A stretch of 64,000 bases of DNA from Lycocorax pyrrhopterus obiensis (lineage: Eukaryota > Chordata > Aves > Passeriformes > Paradisaeidae), in NCBI GenBank assembly GCA_014706295.1, contig JACSVZ010000007.1:57922975-57986974 (forward strand), read 5' to 3'. Within the stretch, counting starts at the first letter, position 1. Every line of letters begins with the position of its first letter. Under the pieces are notes generated by a model. The model did not search any database, was not told where the DNA came from, and saw nothing but the letters and a program-made list of their open reading frames with translations. The translations under genes were made by a program, and so were the position numbers. Shown here piece after piece: positions 54,757 to 64,000 of the stretch.

Positions 54757-54985
54757 CTTCCACTAGACCAGGTTGTTCCAAGCCCCATCCAACCTGGCTT
54801 TGAACACTCCCAGGGATGGGGCAGCCACAGCTTCTCTGGGCAGCCTCTGCCAGGGCCTCAGCACCCTCACAATAAACAATTTCTTCCTAATACCCCATCT
54901 AACACTGCCCTGCACCAGTTTGAAGCCATTCCCCCTTGTCCTCTCACTATGCACTGCTATAAAAAGTCCCTCTCTGATCAATATC
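54757..54985 (-). mobile_element. CR1 LINE fragment, 3' end missing
   Basis: The reverse complement shows CR1 sequence: CCTGGTCTAGTGGAAGG, then AACCTGGCTTTGAACACTCC and GCCACAGCTTCTCTGGGCAG as read on the + strand. At its 3' side it stops at the CTAGTGGAAGG point and lacks the last roughly 70 bases (AAGGTCCCTTCC and the ATTCTGTG tail). CR1-like sequence extends on its 5' side to about 54985, possibly to 55060. It is antisense to PPP2R5E. Confidence 0.85.
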
Positions 54986-55434
54986 TGCAAAGATCCAAAG
55001 CTCACAATCTGCACAAGCCTTTTGCATTCTTCTGCTGATACAATTTAGACAGGCCAAGCACGTGCAAGAGCTCTTGCTTGCTTGTAGTTTTTTGTCTGAA
55101 TGTGAGAGAGCAGAGGTGGCCGCTTGTCCCATGGAATTTTAGTCCCTCAACTTTCAACTTTTTCAGCTTCTTTTTTTCCCTGAAGTTTTCACCTGGTTTT
55201 GTTGCAATGGGTGTGTGTTAGTGACTTCCTCTGCAGTTCAAACGCAGTCTGAGTAACAAAGATCCCCCTGGCTTACATCAAGTGCTTCAGACTTGACCAA
55301 AACGAGAAGGGGCCCTGGCATTCAGGTGCAAGAGAACTCTCTTCCAGCAAGAATCAGGTGTGCCCAGAACGTACCCTTTACCCTATGATTTCAGTTGCTT
55401 GGAAAAGAGATTAACTAAGTTAGACTGTTAAAAT

Positions 55435-55457
55435 ACACACACACACACACACACACA
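55435..55457. repeat. (AC)n microsatellite
   Basis: About eleven consecutive AC units. Confidence 0.92.
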
Positions 55458-56380
55458 ATTTTTCCTCTCCCCTTCCAATAATAATTCATATAATTTATAT
55501 TGCTGCTAAATCCGCCATCATTAAACTACTTCTCATTTCCTATTCTTATTTACCAACCCCCTCTAAAACATTGGCAATGATATGTATGCTGTATATAACT
55601 TCATGGGACAATGTCCAATCTATTACTGGGATTCGTAATCTAATAATTAAATTTATATGCTTGAATTAATTGTCTAGGAAAACAGAATCTATAAATAAGC
55701 CATTTAATGTCATAGTGGCTTTTTTTTTTTATTTGGGTGTCAATTAGTCACTGATGTAGAATATCCTGTTTTGATTGCATCATCATTGCAGCAGGGAGTG
55801 TGGGCATGGAATCCAGATCTTGCAGCAATAAATAAAACTTGGTTTCTAATGCTTAAGCTGTTGCTTCAACATAAGCTTGATTTCATGGTATTGCTGTTGG
55901 GCCAATCTTCATTCATTGTGGCAGGACGGTACAAAGCAGAAATGGATTCAGTTTTATATCCCACTCCTTTATTGACCAGAAAGAGAAAAATCAGATGAAA
56001 GGAAAGCATTTCTATCACAACAGTCTTTTCCAGTAGCCAGAGTGGGCAAAATACAGGTGAGGCTTAGGAGCAGTGATTTCAGGCTCGCTATAGAAATACT
56101 GGCAGTCAGTTAAACTTCTGTGACCTTACTTCCACACTGGCTTGTCTCCTTCTGTGCTGCCTGACTTGGCAGCAGAGGAACTCCCTAAAACACATCTTTA
56201 GAGTGTATTTTCCTTTACTGTAGCCTTGAATTGTTTTCCATGTGTTCACATTCCCTCATTCCCATCCATTATCCTCATCAGTCTGTTCACGCTAATACAT
56301 TTTCCACCTTCTGGAAGTGTCTCTCTCCAGAGCTGTGGCTGTTACCTCTTTGCCCTCAAAACAAGGACTGAGAAGGTGAG

Positions 56381-56406
56381 AGGAGGAGGAGGAGGAGGAG
56401 GAGGAG
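56381..56406. repeat. (AGG)n microsatellite
   Basis: Eight or nine AGG units on the + strand, an all-purine tract that could form G-quadruplex-type structures. Confidence 0.9.
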
Positions 56407-58020
56407 AAGGGTTTCTGGCATCCCTGTGCCAGTGGGATGGGAGTGTGAGATGCAGGGAGGACATCCCTGCTCCATTTGTGTTTCCTCCCTTCCCTGGGCA
56501 GCGAGGGCTGTGGGGTAACCCTCATCCACTCTCCACTGGATCCCCAGTCCTTTGGTTTTCCATCCCACAACACACTTCCCTGAGTTCTTCACTTCCCAAA
56601 GAATCAGATGCTGGGAGGGGAGGATATACAGAAAAAAGATTTGTGTTAGTCCAGAATAGAGTTTGTCCCTCTGCAGAAGAGGATTTTGTTTAAATCCCAA
56701 AGATAAATCAGGTGTTTTTCTATCCATGGATAAGGTTTGGGGTTTTTTTAAAGAACATTGTATTATTTTTACCATGACTGCACTCATATGAGCTTGAATG
56801 ATGGAGATCTTGCCTTTTCCAAGTACAGAAACACAACGAGACAGATTAAGTACAGCTCTTCTGTAAGCTGCAGGACTTAATTCTCTTCCTGCCAGAGTCA
56901 ATGATGGAAGTCCTGCTGCTGTCACCAAAAGTAAAATAAAGATCTGTGAGGAGATTGGACAAATCTGCTGTGTCTATGTGGGAAAGTGGTCAGCACTAAC
57001 AGGGGCGATGTGGACTCATTTCCTCTTCCTGCAGTAAATTGATCCTATTCATATCATCTGCTATTGTGTGTACATTGTCTGCGTGGCCTCTGGAAAGCTT
57101 TTATGGATGTGAGCTTCGGAGGGAATGTGTGATCCCAGCGTGCTTCCTGCCTGTTTTACAATGACACCCATCAGCTCCAGAGAGAAACGGAATAAATCTC
57201 TGCTGCATTATTTGTGATCAGTACCTGAGCACTCAGGTAAACACTTCAGCACACGCAGTGAGCCCCAGCCCTGGGGTGTTAAGTGAAGCAGTTTTTCTGA
57301 GGCTGTCTAGACACAATGTCTGCCTACAAAAGAATTTGGTTATGAACAGGATAGCATTGTTCAAAAGATGTTATTCTGCTACTGGGGAAATGGAAAGGAT
57401 TTTTTTTTCTTTCAGGAGCAGGGAACTGCCCTTTCCTGGTGCAGTTGTCATTTCGTGACCAGTGTTACTGAAACTCTTCTCCTCTGAGACTCTCCATTAT
57501 TGTTAATTACGTAAAACATGCTGTCTTGAGAAAGAAACTGCTCCCCTATTCTTTAACATGAGAAAAAAGTGGACAGTAGGCAGTATAACTTCCCTTTCTT
57601 TGTTTGGAGAATATCAAATGCATCCAGGAGAGGTATTTTGTATGGACTGCAGTAAATGTCACTGTGATGCTGAGAAACAAAGTGTGTACCATCTGTTTTA
57701 GCACCCTGTGATGGAAGTGGACCAGCACTTTGTAGACTGTGGAAAAAGGAAGCTTGCATGGAGTGGGCTGCTCTGACCCAGACCTGAGAGAAGAGGGAAC
57801 ACTGGGGAAAAATGTGGGTTTGGGATGAAGTTTTATAGCTGGAGGTGATGCAGTGAGGTGAAAAGACCAGTCGAAATCTGTTCAAACATTTATCTGCCTT
57901 GAAAGATGATCAGATGTTTAAGGAATTAAGGAGACAAGGCATTTTTGAACAGGTCACATGTGTCTTATGTCCAGGAAAACACTTTACTCCTACTGCCCAG
58001 TGTATCAGGATAGGGTTGTC

Positions 58021-58735
58021 TCAGCCATGTCACTCGAAGGCTCAGTGTGGATCTCTCGCTCTGGCTGCCTGGGGTGCTGGTCACCAGTGGCTGAACATGA
58101 GCCAGGTGTGCCCAGGTGGCCAAAAAGGCCAATGGCACCTGGCCTGTATCAGCAAAAGTGTGGCCAGCAGGAGCAGGGCAGCGACTGTCCCCCTGTGCTG
58201 GACACTGGTGAGGTCGGACCTCAGATCCTGGGTCCAGTTTTGGGGCCATCAGCACAAGAAAGACGTTGAGGAGTTGGAGCAGGTCCAGAGAAGTACAGCA
58301 GAGCTGGGGAAGGATCTGGAGCACAAATCCTGTGAGGAGCAGCTGAGGGAGCTGGGGGGGCCCAGCCTGGAGAAAAGGAGGCTCAGGGGAGACCTTCTCG
58401 CTCTCTACAACTCCCTGAAAGGAAGCTGTAGCCAGGTGGGAGTCGGTCTGTTTTCCTAAGTAACAAGGAACAGGACAAGAGAAACCACCTCAAGTTGTGC
58501 CAGAGGACATTTAGATTGGGTATTAGGAAAAATTTCTTCACCAGAAGGATGGTCAAGCACTGGCAGAGGCTGCTTGGGAAAATGAAATCACCATTCCTGG
58601 AGGTATTGAAAAGATTTGCAGATGTGGCACTTGGGGACATGGTTTAGTGATGGGCTTGGCAGTACTGGGTTAACAGCTGGACTCAATGGTCTTAGAAGTA
58701 TTTTCCAACCTTAATGATTCCATGGTTTTACCTGC
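58021..58735 (+). mobile_element. CR1 LINE, 3' 715 bp of a second CR1 family
   Basis: Keeps the C-terminal part of the CR1 ORF2 (reverse transcriptase) frame. Recognisable words are LNMSQVCPGG, VRSDLRSWVQFWGHQHKKDV, LEHKSCEEQLRELGG and LEKRRLRGDLLALYNSLKGS. The frame ends in a TAA at 58457-58459 where related elements read Gln (CAA), and a one-base loss soon after shifts the frame. The 3' end (GTGGCACTTGGGGACATGG, then TTTCCAACC and ATGATTCCATGG) differs from the copies at 26, 28, 32 and 54 kb, so it belongs to another CR1 subfamily. It is dead but reasonably well preserved. Confidence 0.92.
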
Positions 58736-61700
58736 CCTTGTATGTGACTATTTAGGCTGAGCTCTGTGTGTCGTTGAGAGAGGTTTTTGTCCTTCTCTTC
58801 AGCGCTGAGCAGAGGGTGACAGAAGGAGTGGGGAGCTGTATTTGGTGCCTCCAGTAATCTCCTATTTGCATGTGCCAAACAGGTTTGGCAGAGGAGAGAT
58901 TCTGGATAACACCATGTCTGGTGAAACGCCCCAAGCCTTTTTTAAACATGTATGAAAATTCAGTGTCCAATGGCGTCAGTGATAAAAACCCGACGACAAT
59001 GATGACAAGAAGACCAGACCTTAAAGCAGGGTTCCTTGGACCATGGTTTGAAGTTTCCCACTTTCCTGTGACATGGAGAATCCTTCTCATTCCAGAGTTC
59101 CCTTGGGTCAGGCAAAATCTGTGTTGCTCAGCTGCAGCCACTGTCTGTTTCTTAGGTATTAATTAGGTTTGGAAAACCTTTGCCTGGACACAGTCCTGTG
59201 CATGCACTCCAACAACTGAAATGGGGGAAGAGAGCAGATTAGCCAATTGTAATCTATCTGTCAACACTCTGGCTCCTTGGATTAAAAATAAAAGGTGATT
59301 TCTCACTTGAAAAAGGCTGTGCAGCTGTGATGTCCAGAAGCTCTCACTGGTACCAGTCTCTTTGGAGACACATTATAGCTCCACCAGTGCTCTCCATGCT
59401 GTGCAGGGAATGTCACCCAAAGCAGGAAAATCAGTAAATGTTGGGCTGCGGCCCTGGAGTTTGTTCTGTGGCTTTTCGGCACCCTGTGGCCAATCTCTGT
59501 GAGGAGGGTTTTCCAAAGCAAGTACAGACCAGCAGTTTTCCCCTTTCAGTGTCAGTGGAGATTTGGCCATTGCTAACCCTTGTAAATTTAACCTACAGTG
59601 CTTGTTGCTCTTGGGTGATGCTGAAGTGCTCAGTGACTGGAGCCTGCAGGACAACCGATCCCCGATGCTAATTAAAGAGGCAAATATTAAACTTTATTTT
59701 CTAGTCTTATGTTTCGAGTCAAACCCAGCGTTTTATTATCTTTCCAGCTTAATCTGTGAGTCATTTGTAGTGCATTTTCCTTATAAAGCAACATCTGTAT
59801 GCTGTATTCTTTACATGTCCAAGAAGTTCAGAGTCTTTCAGTACTTCGAGTCGAGTGGGAATCCCTGAGGTACAGTTTGGCACACACCTCAGCAAACATA
59901 CCTTTTACTCATTTCACTGCTGGGTTAAAACTCAAATGGAGGATCGAGGATTTAAGCAGCTGGATTTCAACATCCATTTGCCACATGCCAGCTGCAAGCA
60001 AAGCAAGAAATTATTATACTCAGCTGTGATTTACATATTTGACCTTTGAACATCAGAGGATATAGCTGACATTGTCAAATGCTGTATGAAGCTCTGTGAA
60101 GCACGAAATTTGTCTTGTTAGACTGTCCGATCTTTATAAATTAACGTCTGGTTTGAAAGTGTCTTTAAATGACAAAAGTGTTTTGTTTTAATCAGGATTT
60201 ATCTGTCTGATCTAATTAAGGTAGACATAGCTTACAAAGACTGCAGAATAGAAAGCATACTTGAAGCCAGGCAGAGGTGTGTAGCATTAGCACCATAAAA
60301 TTGAATTTGTAGTACTCTTTTCAGTTAATCTCTATTGATTAATCCATATGCAGGAGAGTGCAGGCTCTGACCTGAGCTTTCAGCTCAGGCATGAAATCAT
60401 TACTACTGTGATATCAGAATTTGTAAATAAGCTGTAAACTATAATGAGTGATGTTAATTAGGAAGAAATTCTTCCCTGAGAGGATGGTGAGACAGTCACA
60501 GGGTGATGTGCACGTGGCAGTGATGCTCAGAGGTGAAAGATGGATCTTTGTTATCTCTCACTCTTCTTGTCTCCCTTCCCTGGTGATTCTTCAGTTGCTG
60601 ATAAGTTGATGACTTGAGAGAGACAACAGAAACCCGGCCACCCTCTGGCACCTCAGCTCTCTCTGTATGCTGGTGGGGTTTGCTTCTGGCCTGCTGGAAC
60701 CTATTTTACTTGCTGGCCTCTGTGAGCCCTGCTGGTCCCATGACATGGGATGTCTCTGCACCCACAAGGAACTTGTTAAAATCAGTGGGAACAGGGTGAA
60801 GAACTTAAACTGGAAATAGTCTGAGGACTCAAAGTGTTGACTGAGATCCACATTTCCACAGAGGGTAAAATGAGTTCAGGCTGCAAGGTTTGGTTCTGTC
60901 TGCTGCTGACACTTCTTGCCTGTTTCTGTCTGGGTCAATGCTGCGCCGAGGTTTGATTTGGCCAAGTGCCTCTCTGGGGTTTGGGACTCTCATCATGTTT
61001 GTTTTCCTGGCTGGATTTTGATTAGTTCAGTAGTTCTATGAGTTTATTCTGTCAGGATTCACAGGAAGAGACAGTAGCTTTGTTTCAGGAGACTTAATTT
61101 CCAGCTTTCTCTAATTTGTACACTTCACTCATCACAAAGGCATCGTTAAAAAGGGAGCATTAGCACTGGGGGTGATGTGAGTCTAGACAAGGTGTCTGTT
61201 TTCCAGTGCACCGGCCATGAACAGTAGGGAAATTACTGAATTAAGGTAATGAATCTTTGAACTTCTGTAGTTTTGATCAAGAAGCTTCATCTTCAAATTC
61301 TGAGCCCTGAGCAGCTGTGTCATTGCTCACTAGTCTGTCCTAAAAGACTAAAATGTCTTTTCAAAAAAGACTATTAGAGGAAAGCTATGGAGTGCAGAAG
61401 TGATTTGTGTTAAAGTGCTTATTGTCAGCCACATAAAATTCGCATAGCATCTGTATTTATTGGAAAAATCTTTTCCACACTGCAATGAACTCAGATCAAA
61501 TCTCCAGGCAATTCCCTGGCGTACAATTATAGAGCCCAGTTCTCGCTCACATCAATATTCAGCCAGTTCCATTGGGTTTGAATTCTTGGATTCAGATTCT
61601 GGGCTGAATGTGACCAGCATCAGCACCATAAAGGGACAGTTTAAAAGACAACAAAATGTGGCTGTGGTTGATGACAATGTGAGGGTGCACATGCTTCCAA

Positions 61701-62780
61701 AGTGCTTGTGAAAACTGAGAAGAATGTTACCAACAGCATGGAGAAGTGGTGTTTGATTGCTTACTATTAGGAGCTGTGCTTGACAAATACACCTTTCCAG
61801 AGCAAGGATGTGGCAGCCTTAAGCAATGAGTCTCCTTACTTTCCTAAGGACCATGACAAAGCAGTTCCACGGCCTGGGCTCAGTGTTGTACCTTTACTCT
61901 CCTCCTCATCCATTCTGGATAGGTGTTTTTCTGTTTTCCCCCTTACCATTGTGTACGTCACAACCCCTAAACCTTCAGGGAACTCCCCAGGAATGCCCCT
62001 GCTGCAGGTAAACTCTTCCTGCCAGTCAGTCTTTGAGAAATGTGTCTTCAGCAGCTCCTAATCTTTGCAACACGTAACTTACTGCCACAGTAGAGTAGGA
62101 CTCTGGAATCTGTATTTGTGCTAGTCAGACTGGGACAGATATGAGACAAACTGGTCTGGTCTATCATATCTTTTATTTTAAATTTTGCTATCCTTTGCCA
62201 TTGGGTCAGGATGAATTTTGTTGGAAGCTGTTTTTTTCTTGACCACAGAGAGTCTTTACTTCCTTTTTGCCTTTATGTTTTTCCTTCTGATTTCTAATTG
62301 CAGAGTATTTTGCTCAAAGTTTAAGGTTTGAGAAATTAGCTTTTCTGAGGTACCCTGTATATAACCATCTAAAAAAGGAATTTTAGTAAATGTGTTCAAA
62401 CTATAGTAGAGAGTTTTTGTCCATATAGTGTCAAATCAGGTTATGATCAGGTTCTGAACTGAACCTGCAGTTCTGCTATGGATTTATCTTTACTGGAATT
62501 ACCTTATTTTGGGTGCAATACCTGTATGTTAGAAATGCTTACTACCAAATTTTAGAATCTTTCAGCTCTTCTAGTGTCTGTAAGACCTTCATTAGTTCTC
62601 TTCTGGATTGAATCCATCATAGCTACGGGCCTTTTTTAGCAGAAGAGTGTTATCTCACCAGGATAGATGTGCCTCAAGCAAACGGTGGATTAGCGCTTTT
62701 TGTTACTGTTAAGCCTCACCCTTGGACTTCATTTTCCAAGTCTGATGGAAAAGGAAGAGAAGAATAGTGTCAGACAGCTT
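58736..62780. other. Intergenic stretch
   Basis: Contains a short CR1 scrap at about 60.46 kb. Otherwise I see no gene, RNA or repeat. The 98-residue frame at 58870-59166 is unrecognised. Confidence 0.55.
60455..60500 (+). mobile_element. Short CR1 scrap
   Basis: TTAGGAAGAAATTCTTCCCT followed by GAGAGGATGGTGAGAC matches the block found just before CACAGGTTGCCC in CR1. The rest of the element is absent. A 45-base match only. Confidence 0.5.
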
Positions 62781-62789
62781 CCTTGTATC

Positions 62790-63350
62790 AGCCACGCCGG
62801 TGAGGCAGCGCCTGTGCTGAGACAGCTGCGATATTGCTGCAGTCAGCACAGAGTTTTCCACGGCATTTCAGATCCACAGGGCTGGATTTTACCGGGGTGA
62901 TCGCCGGGCCCTTCTGCCATTCGTAACACAGGTACCCCCACAAGCTGCAAGGAGTGTTTATCTCCTCTGTAAGATGGGTCATTCTCCCGAGTACTGGGTG
63001 TGGGGTTACTGCTACAGCCGCCTCAAGAAATCCTCTTTCCCGACTACATTCTTCTCCCCCTAATGCTCGTTCAGCTCGTGCCAGCTCGCCTTGTGTTAAG
63101 CCCAGGAAGCAAAACGAGCAGAAAGTCTTTGAAAGCAGAAGTGGCTCTGTGTGCCCGAGACCTTCAGCGAGGACTGGTGTCCCATTGTTAGCAGGGAGAG
63201 CCCACGTTTATCTAATTCCCACCCGGGAACACATTTCCTGACGGCTGCACTGTGCTCCCTGGGCTTGCACTTGGCAGAGTTTCTGTCAGAGCCTTTCGAG
63301 GAGCTTTACTTGCTGCCTTTGATTTTCATGTACAGATCAGCCGTGCCCTC
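62790..63350. other. CpG-enriched patch
   Basis: More than 20 CpG in about 560 bases, e.g. ACGCCGG, GATCGCCGGGCC and GCTCGTTCAGCTCGTGCC. The open frames here are in three overlapping registers and unrecognised. Possibly an enhancer or the outskirts of a neighbouring gene. Confidence 0.4.
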
Positions 63351-64000
63351 TCAAGGTTAAACCTGCTTTGTCTGTCCCTCTGCAAACCAGCCCTCTCTCT
63401 GCATTCTTTGGAAATGTAGAAAATGACAGAAAGTCACACTCCAAGACAAACACACAGCAGCTGCGGGGATGGATTAAATAATCTTAATGTGCTTGTTTGA
63501 AATGCTGTTTTCATGACATAAAGGTTATCTTTTTTTTGCAAAACTACCAGCAAAGAGTAAACAGCCTATTGAGAGAAAGTCCAATGTTAACTTGTATAGG
63601 GAAAAGTGATTCTGGTGCTGGTTTTTTTCAGTGAGTTCATCCAATTACATCTAACATTTATAGCCATGTGTCCTGCCTGATAGTTTTATGACTCACTCTG
63701 TTCTAAACTGAATCCTAACCTCTCTTGGATGCCACTTCCTGTGAACTGGGCCAGCTATCCCACACCACCTTGATTCCTCACTCATTTCTCCTTCTGTCTT
63801 ACTTTTGAACTAACACCCACCCTTCCAAACCCCTCTCGTGTGCAGTGTATTAAATGTCTCCTGTCCAGTCACTCTCTTTGCTTGCCTGAATGGTTACCAC
63901 GTTCTTGTGGCCTGCCACTGCCTATGATGCCTTGGGTTTTAACTTTTAAATTTTTCAAACCCTGTACTGCCTCGTATGTTACTCTGAAACTCGATACAGC
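63351..64000. other. Intergenic end of window
   Basis: No feature recognised. The last 300 bases are T/C-rich. Confidence 0.5.

Larger units (their letters stand above)
54986..58020. other. Intergenic stretch with two microsatellites
   Basis: Non-coding sequence holding an (AC)n and an (AGG)n repeat. The long minus-strand frame at 56356-56928 and the + frame at 56226-56693 are open only because the AGG repeat reads as poly-Leu/Ser or poly-Gly. No gene recognised. Confidence 0.6.

Noticed and set aside
56226..56928. 155- and 190-residue frames on opposite strands
   Set aside because: Kept open by the (AGG)n repeat, which reads as poly-Gly or as poly-Ser/Leu; artefact of a microsatellite.
50800..64000. 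GPHB5 and RHOJ, expected next to PPP2R5E from mammalian synteny
   Set aside because: I searched both strands for the cystine-knot words of GPHB5 and the Rho GTPase motifs (GDGAVGKT, DTAGQ) and saw none. They are probably outside the window.

Overview
The window looks like avian (bird) genomic DNA. It holds a run of widely spaced, perfectly spliceable vertebrate exons and scattered CR1 LINE 3' ends with the sequence style typical of bird genomes (the 'cacaggttgcccagagaagctg' family of motifs and tails built on ATTCTGTG). There are no operons, no ribosome-binding-site-led genes and no compact coding. I cannot name the species.

The only gene I can support confidently is the 3' part of PPP2R5E, the B56-epsilon regulatory subunit of protein phosphatase 2A, on the + strand. 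Twelve coding exons lie between 19432 and 47702. All have GT-AG boundaries, all splice phases match, and together they encode the last 415 residues up to a TAA stop. From my recollection of the 467-residue vertebrate protein, only the first 52 residues (first coding exon) are missing, so they lie upstream of the window.

Layout: 1-19431 is the tail of the large upstream intron. It holds simple repeats, T/G-rich tracts and one degraded coding-like block on the minus strand at 9.05-9.47 kb. 19432-47702 carries the twelve exons; the introns range from 84 nt to 12.3 kb and contain three sense-strand CR1 fragments and a striking 45-nt near-perfect palindrome. The 3' UTR starts at 47703, with several AATAAA signals between 48.26 and 50.77 kb. 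A small CpG-rich patch sits at about 50.1-50.6 kb. From about 50.8 to 64 kb I see intergenic DNA with CR1 pieces of at least two families, an (AC)n and an (AGG)n microsatellite, and a second CpG-enriched patch near 62.8-63.35 kb. The neighbours expected from mammalian synteny (GPHB5, RHOJ) were not found.

I found no novel multi-gene system. The items most worth a second look are the 45-nt palindrome just upstream of exon F, the weak U-rich 5' splice site after the exon encoding the acidic loop, the minus-strand coding-like block with one in-frame stop, and the CpG patch beyond the 3' UTR.
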